Shown: positions 9,377 through 18,398 of the stretch, in pieces
How the letters are laid out: each line of letters opens with the position of its first letter
Position numbering within the stretch: the first letter of the stretch is position 1
Assembly: GCA_947178105.1 (NCBI GenBank)
Contig: CAMWXD010000007.1
Coordinates: 34,813 to 98,812, forward strand
Length of the DNA stretch: 64,000 bases
Direction of reading: 5' to 3'
Origin: an uncultured Eubacterium sp.
GTDB taxonomy: Bacteria; Bacillota; Clostridia; Lachnospirales; Lachnospiraceae
Program-made: the position numbers and the translations under genes
Notes under the pieces: generated by a model
Database searches by the model: none
What the model saw: the letters and a program-made list of their open reading frames with translations, nothing else
Told to the model about the DNA's origin: nothing

Positions 9377-10339
9377 CTACATCTTTGCAATTGTCTCCTC
9401 AAAGTTTTTATATCTTTCCATCATTTTTGGCAGTGTCTCTTTATTCGCTACCAGTTTCGGTACACAGACCTTGATCATATTCTGGATTTCATTATAGTGT
9501 TCATAGATGCCAATCGTAGTGTTCCTTGCACGGGCGATTTCCTCTTCTGACCAGTTCACATTTACTTTATCTCCATCCACAGACAAATCTCCCCAGATTC
9601 CGCACACCGGGCATTCCACTCTTGTAGTGCCGTTCATGCTAAGGAGCGGGTTGTGGCAGACCGGACATACCCCTTCTTCGCCAACCCATGTATCCACTTC
9701 GTCATATGGTTTACCAACAGACTCAGCAACCGCTTTCCCAAGCTCCGCACATTTTGCCATAAGAGCCGGATCTAACAGCGGATGTCCGGTTCGTCCCTGG
9801 TCATATGCATCCACATGCCCGACACATTTCATACAAAATGAAAAACTGAACAGATCCAGCATCGGAAGGCCTAGCGCTACCCAGTTATGCGTCTGTGCAC
9901 CGCCAACGGATATGTATCCTGTATAGCGGTCTTTAAAATACCTTGGATCCAGCTCTGGCTTTCCGTCTTCCTTCCGCTTTTTATTTTCCTCCAGCAATGC
10001 TGCCCGGTCATGGGATGGCCCAAAACGGTCTACAAAATTTTTAAACTGGCCCAGAATGCCTACTGCATAAACAGGTGCCCCGATAATGATTCCATCCGCT
10101 TCCAGACATGCTTCTTCTAAAATATGATAATCATCTTTCATACAGCAGTGGATCTCTGTCTCTCCTTTGTCGCGCAGGCGGCTGCAGTAATCACAAGCCC
10201 GGCAGTGTCCGATATTTAAGCGCAGCGTATTGATAAACTCTACATCGGCGCCTGCTGCTTTTGCAGCAAATAATGCTTCTTTCACCATAACGTCACTCCG
10301 CTGGTCTCTCCTTCCAAACGAAATTCCTAAAACTTTCAT
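9377..10339 (-). CDS. Iron-sulfur flavoprotein with C-terminal zinc ribbon (paralogue)
   Basis: This 320-residue paralogue of the protein at 4461-5450 has the same three-part layout: an FMN-reductase fold (MKVLGISFGRRDQRSDVMV...IIIGAPVYAVGILGQFKNFVDRF), a cluster of cysteines at C46, C49, C52 and C65/C66, and a late pair of CPVC motifs at C225/C228 and C243/C246. It is the first gene of the left operon, with GGAGGG six bases before the ATG. Duplicated flavoproteins at both ends of a glycoside-cleaving block suggest linked electron transfer, or flavin-dependent oxidation or reduction of sugar or aglycone. The reaction is unknown. Confidence 0.8.
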   Translation of the reverse strand: MKVLGISFGRRDQRSDVMVKEALFAAKAAGADVEFINTLRLNIGHCRACDYCSRLRDKGETEIHCCMKDDYHILEEACLEADGIIIGAPVYAVGILGQFKNFVDRFGPSHDRAALLEENKKRKEDGKPELDPRYFKDRYTGYISVGGAQTHNWVALGLPMLDLFSFSFCMKCVGHVDAYDQGRTGHPLLDPALMAKCAELGKAVAESVGKPYDEVDTWVGEEGVCPVCHNPLLSMNGTTRVECPVCGIWGDLSVDGDKVNVNWSEEEIARARNTTIGIYEHYNEIQNMIKVCVPKLVANKETLPKMMERYKNFEETIAKM

Positions 10340-10462
10340 CGTTTTCCCTCCGTATTCTTTAAGATTAATGTTATTATTAATTTACCCTTTTTTTCTTTTT
10401 TCGACTTTCGTTTATATAACATATAAAACTCTTATATTTTGACGTAATTTCAGGCACAAAAA

Positions 10463-10501
10463 AGAGAAAGCAAAAATAATCATATGATTTTTGCTTTCTC
10501 T
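10463..10501 (-). terminator. Rho-independent terminator after the AraC/GH39 gene
   Basis: A perfect 15-bp stem (arms 10463-10477 and 10487-10501, AGAGAAAGCAAAAAT and its complement) with a nine-base loop is followed on the minus strand by TTTTTTG. It lies 30 bases beyond the stop of the regulator and separates it from the flavoprotein-led operon. The AT-rich stretch 10340-10462 must hold the promoter of that operon. Confidence 0.88.
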
Positions 10502-10530
10502 GAATATCTGATTTTCAGGATATCCAAACA

Positions 10531-12921
10531 TCATATACTGTAACGGTATTGGACATCCAAAAGCCGGATTTCCTGTGCCAGAAGTACATTTTCCAGCTCC
10601 AGCACACCATCCTTCACCTGCACCGTCTTCATCTCCATACTTGGCGCTGCCCGTTTCTTCATATACTCTACTTCATCCCTCGCAAGCCGTTTGGCACAAT
10701 CCAGCTTCCTCCAGATTTCCTGTGCATTCCCGTTTTCTTTATTGATATAATAAATCTTAATCTGGTAGTCTCCATTCCTGACATGGTTCAAGCGAACAAC
10801 CAAATGCAGGGCATCTGTATTTTCCATAAATTGTTCCTGTTGTTCGATCCTGATTTCATCTTCTTCCGTAAATACATAATCAGCAGATAATTTCTTATAA
10901 TTATGGCAGACAATCACATATCTTCCCCTCCCATTTGTCGTTATCATGCATTGTTCATCCTTCTTCATGACATTCGGAAGCAGCCTGTTCAAAAACTGAA
11001 ATGCATAGAAAGACGGTTTCCGTATCCCGTCTCTGGATATCATGCCGGAATCTCCATTAAAAACGGTATCTGAATCATAATACTCCGAATAAAGATCCAA
11101 AGCATGCCAATATACCATAAAGTCTACATTTCCCGCCATATTGATACATGTTTTTAAAATGTATGCCCCCTGTCCGCAGCTGTCGTTGATCACATTCCGG
11201 TTGGATACTGTAAAATTCCATTCATTGATGTGCATTTCCGGTATCTGAAATCCGGTTTTCTGCATTACTTCGCGAACCAATTCCACCTGATGTTCCATAT
11301 AATGGCCGTCAATCGATTTCTTTCCATACCATTGTCCATCTTCTACCAGCGAAATATACTGATAAGAACAAAATGACAGAAAATCCGGCTGAATCTCACG
11401 CTCTTTCCATATCCTAAAAATATCCCTGCATGCCGGAGTTTCGTAGCCCAGAATAAACCCCGCGCCTCCGACTTTTATCTCTGGTGATATGTTTTTTAAC
11501 GTCCGATAGACTGTTTCAAAATAAGCATAGTACTCCCCATTCCCCTGTAACATATGCAGCTTGGGATCATTCCAATATTCGAAATACCAGCTTTCGATCG
11601 CATCCACCCCATATCTGTTTACCAGATGAAGGCAAAACTCCCGGATCACTCCGCTGAATATCTCATAATCATAAATTCCCCTGTCATCCCCATCCTCCAT
11701 AAGCACCCGCTCATGCGTATACATAAACAATCCAGGTTTATGCCCAAATTCAATATAAGGTTTCATTTGGTTATCAACAAGGAAGTCCAAAACGAGATCC
11801 AGTTTACGAAAATTATATTCTTTTTCATCCACACATACGTCTTTTGATAACAGGTTCCATATCCTTGCATAAATGATTCCAGTTTCGCGCTGGATCTCAA
11901 GCAGCTGGTTTTGTACTTCTGACTGAAGCAATGCATATGCTTCTCCCACATTCACGGCCTTATTCCACATCAAGTCGCAGCTCACATAGCACTCTGCATC
12001 CGAAATACATACCTTTTCATTTTTTGCTTCCGGTTCTGTTTTGCTTTCCTTGTATTTTAGATATTCCAAAATCTGCTGCTTTTTTTCTTCCTGCCATTCC
12101 TCATCTGCCAGATCAGGCTGCATCTGCTGCATCTTTTTTCGATAAGTATTCGGTGCTTCTCCATGAATACTCCGAAATACTTTGTTAAATGCTGCAGAAG
12201 TCGGAAAACCATTATCCATCGCGATCCGGGTCATACTCTTATTCGTATAGAGCAGCTCATCAACCGCATGAAACAGCCGGACATTATTCAAATATTCTAT
12301 AAACGTAAGTCCTAAGTGCTTCTTGATATATTTTGATAAATATGCATTTGATAAAAACAGTTTCTCTGCCAGGTCATTCAGGCTGATCTGGCTCTGATAA
12401 TTTGCCTGGATATAATTCTGAATCTGCCGTACCCGTACCTTATCCTGGGAATTTTCCATCTCCAGACGTACATCATCTGCCTTCACCATAAAATTACTGG
12501 TCAGCAGGTAAAGCATTTCAAAATAAAGTGCATTTAAATATAACGCCCCTTTTTCCTCTTTCTCAAAATAACGCTCCAGAATCCGGTCCAGCATTTTCCG
12601 CATATCTTTATATGCATCATTTTTATCCACCATTGTATTGCACCAGAACATAATCTGCATCGTCCCCATATATTCTGCCAGCAAATGAAAATCAATCTCA
12701 AATCTCGCTCCAAATAATTCTTCTTTTACTGTAATCGCATGTCTCTTATTTGCATTGACCAGAAGGAAATCACCATCGTGCAGCATATATTGGATCTCAT
12801 CAATCTGAACCCCCATTTTTCCTTTCAATACATACAAGATCTCAATACTCTGGTGATAATGAACTGCACTTTCCGGATCTGTAAGAAAGTAAAACTGCAT
12901 TAATTTTCTTTCATTTTTCAT
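10531..12921 (-). CDS. AraC-family regulator fused to a GH39-like domain
   Basis: This 796-residue protein has three parts: an N-terminal cupin-like sensor (about 1-150), an AraC helix-turn-helix pair (about 165-263, with SLNDLAEKLFLSNAYLSKYIKK), and a C-terminal GH39 (beta-xylosidase-like) TIM barrel from about 310 onward. The start is placed at the ATG at 12919-12921 because GGGGTG precedes it; an in-frame GTG at 12942 lacks a site. The catalytic nucleophile region HINEWN (E567) is kept, but the usual acid/base motif WNEP reads WNDP (D452). The glycosidase part may therefore serve as a ligand sensor rather than an enzyme. It probably controls the flanking glycoside operons. Confidence 0.85.
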   Translation of the reverse strand: MKNERKLMQFYFLTDPESAVHYHQSIEILYVLKGKMGVQIDEIQYMLHDGDFLLVNANKRHAITVKEELFGARFEIDFHLLAEYMGTMQIMFWCNTMVDKNDAYKDMRKMLDRILERYFEKEEKGALYLNALYFEMLYLLTSNFMVKADDVRLEMENSQDKVRVRQIQNYIQANYQSQISLNDLAEKLFLSNAYLSKYIKKHLGLTFIEYLNNVRLFHAVDELLYTNKSMTRIAMDNGFPTSAAFNKVFRSIHGEAPNTYRKKMQQMQPDLADEEWQEEKKQQILEYLKYKESKTEPEAKNEKVCISDAECYVSCDLMWNKAVNVGEAYALLQSEVQNQLLEIQRETGIIYARIWNLLSKDVCVDEKEYNFRKLDLVLDFLVDNQMKPYIEFGHKPGLFMYTHERVLMEDGDDRGIYDYEIFSGVIREFCLHLVNRYGVDAIESWYFEYWNDPKLHMLQGNGEYYAYFETVYRTLKNISPEIKVGGAGFILGYETPACRDIFRIWKEREIQPDFLSFCSYQYISLVEDGQWYGKKSIDGHYMEHQVELVREVMQKTGFQIPEMHINEWNFTVSNRNVINDSCGQGAYILKTCINMAGNVDFMVYWHALDLYSEYYDSDTVFNGDSGMISRDGIRKPSFYAFQFLNRLLPNVMKKDEQCMITTNGRGRYVIVCHNYKKLSADYVFTEEDEIRIEQQEQFMENTDALHLVVRLNHVRNGDYQIKIYYINKENGNAQEIWRKLDCAKRLARDEVEYMKKRAAPSMEMKTVQVKDGVLELENVLLAQEIRLLDVQYRYSI

Positions 12922-12978
12922 ATTTTCACCCCATTTATACACAGATCTGCCAAACTATCAAAAAATCAATATGAAAAG

Positions 12979-13017
12979 CTGCCGCATACTACAATTTATA
13001 TTTGTAGTATGCCGCAG
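12979..13017 (-). terminator. Rho-independent terminator of the 20749-13024 operon
   Basis: Sixteen-base arms (12979-12994 and 13002-13017, CTGCCGCATACTACAA against its near-complement) with one mismatch and a seven-base loop lie just after the FGGY kinase stop codon. On the minus strand the stem is followed by CTTTTC and, further on, TTTTTTG. The gap from here to the AraC start holds nothing else that can be recognised. Confidence 0.82.
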
Positions 13018-13023
13018 TTTCTG

Positions 13024-14580
13024 TTACATACACGCAATTGTCTGTTTTAAGTTTTTCAGATCCTCATCTAAATGCCTATACATGTCAATATAATATGGAT
13101 ATAACTGATCATATACTTTTGCCCACTCATCAATCGGCTGTATTACTTCCTTTACTTTTACGATACGTTCAGATGCTTTTGGCAAATCAGGAAATACACC
13201 CACCTTATGCCCTACGATCAACGCATCACCTACAGGCACATCCCCGGAGCGTTCGTCCAGAACGCTGACTGGCATTTTTAACATGGAAGCCTTAATCATC
13301 GACCATGTTCTGCTTTTCGCCCCGCCGCCGCAGATACGCAGACTGTCTGCCTTTCCTCCGGCTTCTTTTATCGTTTCCATAACATGACGGAGTGCATATG
13401 CTGTTCCTTCAAATACAGAACGTACAAACTCACTTCGCTGCATATCCGAACCCATGCCTATGAACATCCCTCTTGCATAATCATTCCACAGCGGCGCACG
13501 TTCCCCCATCAGATACGGGAAAAAAAACAAACCATGTGCTCCAGGAACAGCCTGTAATGCTATTTCATTCAGATATACAAATACATCTTTATTATGGCTG
13601 TCAGCATAATCCCACTCCTGAGCTCCCATTGTTTCTATGAACCATCTCAATGCAGCACCACTACTCTGAATCGGAGCATCAAACACCCATGGCATGCTAT
13701 CGATCGGACATGGCTTTGTTACAACCGCAACATCCGGCGCACTCTTTGTATCACTCCCTACAAATACCAGCGAACTTGTCCCAGAAGATTCTCCTGCTTC
13801 TCCAAGCCGTCCCATTCCTGTTGCAAACATAGAAGCCATCGCATCTGAGCAGCCGGCAATCACAGGAATTCCAGCTGGCAGCCCCGTCTGTGCAGATGCT
13901 TTCTCCGTTACAGTTCCTATAATCTCATTTACCAGCTTCAATGGCGGCATTCTCTTATGCAGGTCCACACCAATGGCATTTCCAATCTCATCCGACCAAT
14001 TCATTGTGCTGATATCCAGACATTGTGTTCTTGTGGCCTGATCAATATCTGATGTCATGACCCCAGTCAGCTTGTAGTTGATAAAAGAACTCGCCTGCAT
14101 AAAAAATGCAGTCTTGGCAAATAATTCCGGTTCATTCTTTTTATACCATAGTATCTTATTTGGAAGAAATGCTACGGACGGCTGTCCACCTACAATTCGT
14201 ATAAACCGCTCACGCCCGACCTCATTTAAAATATCATTCAGCTCTGCAACAGACCTGCTGTCCTGATAGGTCATTGCTTCCCTAAGTGGATTGCCGGCCG
14301 CATCTACTGGCAGCAGAGATACCGTATGTGAACTGACGGAAATGCCTCTGATCTTTTTTACGATCTGCGGTCCTGCCTGCTCACAAAGCGTTTTTATAAT
14401 ATAGGCTGCATTTGACCACCATTCCATCGCATCCTGCTCCTGCATATCGGGCCCGGGACGTAAAAATCTGCTTGGAAGGCCTGCTTCTGCCGCAATACTT
14501 CCATCTTCCCCCAAAATAATTGCTTTTATATTCGTTGTACCGCAATCCATTCCCAATAAATAATGTTCTACTTTACCCAT
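13024..14580 (-). CDS. FGGY-family carbohydrate kinase
   Basis: This is a 518-residue cytosolic sugar kinase of the xylulokinase/fuculokinase type. The N-terminal phosphate-binding segment LLGMDCGTTNIKAIIL and the C-terminal ATPase half (CGGGAKSRTWSMIKASMLKMP) are both present and intact. Members phosphorylate ketoses or polyols such as xylulose, fuculose, rhamnulose or erythrulose. Directly upstream (20 bases) is a class II aldolase and further upstream an iron alcohol dehydrogenase. This matches the kinase-aldolase-aldehyde reductase logic of deoxysugar and ketose breakdown. It is the last gene of the operon and is followed by a clear terminator. Confidence 0.9.
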   Translation of the reverse strand: MGKVEHYLLGMDCGTTNIKAIILGEDGSIAAEAGLPSRFLRPGPDMQEQDAMEWWSNAAYIIKTLCEQAGPQIVKKIRGISVSSHTVSLLPVDAAGNPLREAMTYQDSRSVAELNDILNEVGRERFIRIVGGQPSVAFLPNKILWYKKNEPELFAKTAFFMQASSFINYKLTGVMTSDIDQATRTQCLDISTMNWSDEIGNAIGVDLHKRMPPLKLVNEIIGTVTEKASAQTGLPAGIPVIAGCSDAMASMFATGMGRLGEAGESSGTSSLVFVGSDTKSAPDVAVVTKPCPIDSMPWVFDAPIQSSGAALRWFIETMGAQEWDYADSHNKDVFVYLNEIALQAVPGAHGLFFFPYLMGERAPLWNDYARGMFIGMGSDMQRSEFVRSVFEGTAYALRHVMETIKEAGGKADSLRICGGGAKSRTWSMIKASMLKMPVSVLDERSGDVPVGDALIVGHKVGVFPDLPKASERIVKVKEVIQPIDEWAKVYDQLYPYYIDMYRHLDEDLKNLKQTIACM

Positions 14581-14600
14581 TTTCCAGATTCCTTATACTT

Positions 14601-15245
14601 TTATACTGCCTGATCTGCTGCGATCAGTTCTTTCATCTTCCGCACACCTTCTTCCGGCATCGGTTCATAAGTACCAAGTATTTTTGCATATAATGTTGTA
14701 ACCGCCATTTCTTCTGTATACTCAGTAGCTGCCATTGCTGCCTTCATGCTTTTGCCACAACAGAACATTCCATGGTTTTTGATTAAGACCGCTGTACCAT
14801 CTTTTCCAAGTGCTTCTACTACCTTATCTGCAACCTCATCACTTCCCGGCATTGTAAACGGAACGATCCGAACCGGAACAAATTCACACTGTGGAGGAGT
14901 GATTGGTCTTAATTCCGCATCATCTCCCATTGCCATAATTGTTGCATACATTGCATGTGTATGTACAGTAGCCTTTACATCCGGTCTTGCACGCATAACT
15001 GCTGTATGCATTGGTACTTCCGATGACGGCTTATATGGTCCGTCCAGCCATTTTCCATTTAAGTCAACAATCGCGATATCTTCTGCCTTCATTCCCTTAT
15101 AAGGAATCCCACTTGGTGTAATCGCTACTACATCATCTGCATCGTCCCTCATGGCAATATTTCCTGATGTTCCCTTGATCAGTCCCTGATCTACTGCATC
15201 TAAAATTGCATCCAATACTTGTTTCCTAATATTTTCATATTTCAT
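14601..15245 (-). CDS. Class II aldolase/adducin family protein (fuculose-phosphate aldolase-like)
   Basis: This 214-residue protein has the full-length fold of L-fuculose-1-phosphate aldolase and L-ribulose-5-phosphate 4-epimerase. The zinc ligands H95 and H97 (VHTHAMYAT) and H158 (KNHGMF), and the catalytic glutamate E76 (SSEVPMH), can be seen, as can the GTSGNIA phosphate loop at 25-31. It likely splits a ketose phosphate made by the kinase encoded 20 bases downstream into dihydroxyacetone phosphate and a short aldehyde. The aldolase or epimerase activity cannot be settled from sequence. An AAAGGAC ribosome binding site precedes the ATG. Confidence 0.87.
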   Translation of the reverse strand: MKYENIRKQVLDAILDAVDQGLIKGTSGNIAMRDDADDVVAITPSGIPYKGMKAEDIAIVDLNGKWLDGPYKPSSEVPMHTAVMRARPDVKATVHTHAMYATIMAMGDDAELRPITPPQCEFVPVRIVPFTMPGSDEVADKVVEALGKDGTAVLIKNHGMFCCGKSMKAAMAATEYTEEMAVTTLYAKILGTYEPMPEEGVRKMKELIAADQAV

Positions 15246-15328
15246 GATCTTTCTGTCCTTTCATTTATCTTTGTTTTAGATTTTATATATCACTGCCTGT
15301 CCATGCAGCAGCTATGTACTATTATGTT

Positions 15329-17299
15329 TTATATTCTCATTGCTGCATAATAGGCTTCATTTACAGCATGATAGATCTGTCCGACGTTCCTGCAGTCCCC
15401 AATTATATAAGATTCATCCACTGTATCGCAAAGTGCGTCTACTTTATCATAAGGAGATCGGAATCCTAATGCACACACAACGGAATCTGCTTTAATGATA
15501 AAATCTTTTCCATCCTTCTCGCAAAGTACACCTTCTGGAACAATTTCCTTCACTTTCGTGTTCACATAGCATACGGCAGATTTTTCAATCTCTGGCATCA
15601 GGCCGCCTCGATAGAAGGAATTCACTTCTTCCGCAACCGCACCCTTCATTTCAATAATCGTACATTCTCTGCCTTCATGATGAAAAGATACTGCAGCTTC
15701 GCCGCCTACAAGTCCGCCGCCCATAATCGCTACTTTCTTTCCCAGCTTTTCCGGATGCAGTTCTGCATCCACTGCCATGATCACATGCGGCAGTTCCATA
15801 CCTTTGATCGGCGGACGAAGTTCATCCGAACCGATTGCCACAAATAATACATCCGGGTCAGCTTTCTTAACATATTCCGGCGTAACTTCTGTATTTAATA
15901 TAACATTTACCTTAGCTTCTGCCACCCGCTTCATTAGAACACTGCAGAATTTTACAATATCATCCTTAAAATACGGTGCCCCTGCCGGATGCAGATTGCC
16001 GCCAAGCTTGTCTGCCTTTTCCACCAGAGTAACATCATGGCCTCTGGAAGCTGCCGTAACTGCAGCCTGCATTCCCGCAGGACCTCCCCCTGCAATTAGA
16101 ACCTTTTTGCATTTCCCTGGTTCTTTCTTTGGATATTTTCCTGGCAGCTGCTGTCCCATAGCCGGATTCACTGTACATTTTACTGTTTCGCTCCTGCCTG
16201 TCTCCCCGAAGCATTCATAACATCTTAAGCAAGGCGTAATCTGATCTGCCTGGTCTTCCAGTGCTTTCTTCGGCAGATAAGGATCCGCCAGCAGCGCCCT
16301 GCCGATTTCCACGATATCCGCCTGCCCCGTTGCAATAATTTCTTCCATCTGCGCCGGATCATTTAAAGACCCGACACATGCAACCGGTTTTTTTACATGC
16401 TTTTTGATTTCTGCTGCCAGATATACATTCACTCCCCGCGGAAAAAAAGCGGATGGATGTGTCCGGCAGAACAAATCTGGATCTTCATGGTTCCCGCAGG
16501 AAATATTAAACAAATCTACTTTATCTTCCACCATCTGTGCCACTTTCACACAGTCTTCCATTCCAAGGCCTGTTTCTGTCAGGTCGTCTCCGGATAAACG
16601 TATTTCAATCGGAAACCTCGGCCCCACTCCCTGCCTGACTGCATCCAATGCCAGCAAAAGAAAACGGGCGCGGTTTTCCAAAGAACCGCCGAATTCATCA
16701 GTACGCTGATTTAATACAGGAGATAAAAACTGTGAAAAAAGCCATCCATGCGCCGCATGTACCTGTACCATATCAAATCCGCAGTCTTTACAGAGTTTTG
16801 CACCTGTTTTGTAAGATTCTACAATTTCCAGTATCATGTCTTTTGACATCTCCTGTACTTCTCCTGCCGGAGTAATCTCATGACTGACACCATAGGCCTG
16901 TTCACAACGGTCCTGATCTCCGCCAACACTCGCCAGCCCTCCATATTTTCCACCATGGGAAAGCTGGATATTTGCATATGCACCTGCATTATGAATAGCT
17001 CTTGCTGTCTGTGCCATTCCCTGCTTTACTCCAAAAGAATCCAACTGCAGCTGTTTATTATGAGACTTGCCGGTAGCAGAATGTACAATAGATTCCCCAT
17101 ACGTAACGACTGCTGCTCCGCCCATTGCTTTTTCTTCCAGATACGCTGTCATCTCCGGTGTAAAATGCCCTTCTGTTGTAATCATGCTTGGGCTTGTTGG
17201 AGCAGCTATGATTCGGTTTTTCATCCTGATATTCCCGATCCTGATCGGTGAGAAGAGATGCGGATATTTTTCTTTCCCCTTATAACATCTTGCTCCCAT
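15329..17299 (-). CDS. NADH:flavin oxidoreductase (old yellow enzyme family, 2,4-dienoyl-CoA reductase-like)
   Basis: This is a 656-residue multidomain flavoenzyme. An N-terminal FMN-binding TIM barrel (about 1-350, with HGGKYGG and HAAHGWLFSQFLSP) is followed by a 4Fe-4S site (CLRCYECFGETGRSETVKC). A FAD-binding Rossmann domain (VLIAGGGPAGMQAA) and an NAD(P) domain (KVAIMGGGLVGGEAA) complete it. This is the layout of 2,4-dienoyl-CoA reductase, trimethylamine dehydrogenase, BaiCD and plant-phenolic enoate reductases. Reduction of a C=C bond in a flavonoid or cinnamate-type aglycone is therefore possible, but a sugar-derived substrate is not excluded. It lies 11 bases after the dehydrogenase gene. 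Confidence 0.88.
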   Translation of the reverse strand: MGARCYKGKEKYPHLFSPIRIGNIRMKNRIIAAPTSPSMITTEGHFTPEMTAYLEEKAMGGAAVVTYGESIVHSATGKSHNKQLQLDSFGVKQGMAQTARAIHNAGAYANIQLSHGGKYGGLASVGGDQDRCEQAYGVSHEITPAGEVQEMSKDMILEIVESYKTGAKLCKDCGFDMVQVHAAHGWLFSQFLSPVLNQRTDEFGGSLENRARFLLLALDAVRQGVGPRFPIEIRLSGDDLTETGLGMEDCVKVAQMVEDKVDLFNISCGNHEDPDLFCRTHPSAFFPRGVNVYLAAEIKKHVKKPVACVGSLNDPAQMEEIIATGQADIVEIGRALLADPYLPKKALEDQADQITPCLRCYECFGETGRSETVKCTVNPAMGQQLPGKYPKKEPGKCKKVLIAGGGPAGMQAAVTAASRGHDVTLVEKADKLGGNLHPAGAPYFKDDIVKFCSVLMKRVAEAKVNVILNTEVTPEYVKKADPDVLFVAIGSDELRPPIKGMELPHVIMAVDAELHPEKLGKKVAIMGGGLVGGEAAVSFHHEGRECTIIEMKGAVAEEVNSFYRGGLMPEIEKSAVCYVNTKVKEIVPEGVLCEKDGKDFIIKADSVVCALGFRSPYDKVDALCDTVDESYIIGDCRNVGQIYHAVNEAYYAAMRI

Positions 17300-17310
17300 T
17301 TGAATCCTCC

Positions 17311-18366
17311 TTATTTTTTAACTTTCCAGATATATTTTCTTGGCTCCCCTTTCAGATAGGCAATGACTTCGTCACCCATCATCGTTCCTGACCAGTTATC
17401 TACATCTGTTGTAAGGCCTGCCATATGCGGTGTCAGTGTTACATTTCTCATCGCAAGCAGCGGATGGTTTGCAGGAATCGGCTCCTGCCAGTACACATCA
17501 ATGGCAGCTCCGGCAATCTCTTTGTTCTGCAGCGCTTCTACGAAGTCCTTTTGGTCAATCACTGCGGCTCTTGCCGTATTGATCAGATAAGCAGACGATT
17601 TCATCTTCGAAAACCATTCCTTATTTACCATCCCTTTTGTGGAAGGAAGTACCGGAAGATGCAGGCTTACCATATCACTTTCTGCAAGCATGGTATCCAG
17701 ATCCACTGCTTTCGCTCCGTCCGCTTCGATTTTTTCCGCCGGCATATAAGGATCATAAGCAAGTATTTCCATACCAAACGCTTTTGCTCTGACTGCAACT
17801 TCACGTCCAATCGCACCATATCCGGCAATTCCAAGCGTCTTCCCGTACAGTTCAAAACCAATGCCATAATCTGTGTAAGGATGATTCTCATCCAATGGTC
17901 CCCAGATAACATTTTTTACATCCGGCACCTGATACACATCCCCCGCAGGTGCACCCAAATGCTCTCCTCTTGCAAGTCCGGTGCTGCTAAGCGCAAGTCT
18001 CCTTGCCGCAGCGATCATAAGGCCAATATTAAATTCGGCTACCGCAACTCTGTTTCTGCCCGGCGTATAGGAAAGCTCCAGTCCTGCTTTTGCAATTGCA
18101 TCATGGTCTACTGTTGCAGGCGTCCCTTTTGCAACACCCATAAACTTCATGCCAGACTCCGCCCATGCCGTAATTGTATCTGCCCCGGCATTCTCGTCTC
18201 CAAGCACTACCAGCTCATGTCCCATGCACTCCTGCCTGGTCATATCCTCTGTTACATTTCCTTTGCCATGCTTTAGCTCCCCGCAAATGGTAATTTCACA
18301 CTCTTTTTCGATATACTCCATCTGTTTTGCCGGAATCGGTGTGCATAATGCTAACTTTTTTTTCAT
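17311..18366 (-). CDS. D-isomer-specific 2-hydroxyacid dehydrogenase
   Basis: This is a 351-residue NAD-dependent dehydrogenase. The nucleotide-binding Rossmann motif GKTLGIAGYGAIGREVA is followed by an acidic loop (YDPY). The catalytic Arg (INTARAAVIDQ) and His (LTPHMAG) of the family are visible. It interconverts a 2-keto acid and a D-2-hydroxy acid, such as glyoxylate/glycolate, hydroxypyruvate/glycerate or a sugar-acid equivalent. Its operon partners suggest that it handles an oxidised fragment from the aldolase branch. The substrate is unknown. Confidence 0.88.
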   Translation of the reverse strand: MKKKLALCTPIPAKQMEYIEKECEITICGELKHGKGNVTEDMTRQECMGHELVVLGDENAGADTITAWAESGMKFMGVAKGTPATVDHDAIAKAGLELSYTPGRNRVAVAEFNIGLMIAAARRLALSSTGLARGEHLGAPAGDVYQVPDVKNVIWGPLDENHPYTDYGIGFELYGKTLGIAGYGAIGREVAVRAKAFGMEILAYDPYMPAEKIEADGAKAVDLDTMLAESDMVSLHLPVLPSTKGMVNKEWFSKMKSSAYLINTARAAVIDQKDFVEALQNKEIAGAAIDVYWQEPIPANHPLLAMRNVTLTPHMAGLTTDVDNWSGTMMGDEVIAYLKGEPRKYIWKVKK

Positions 18367-18398
18367 AATCAGAATCCTCCATTATAATTATTATTATT

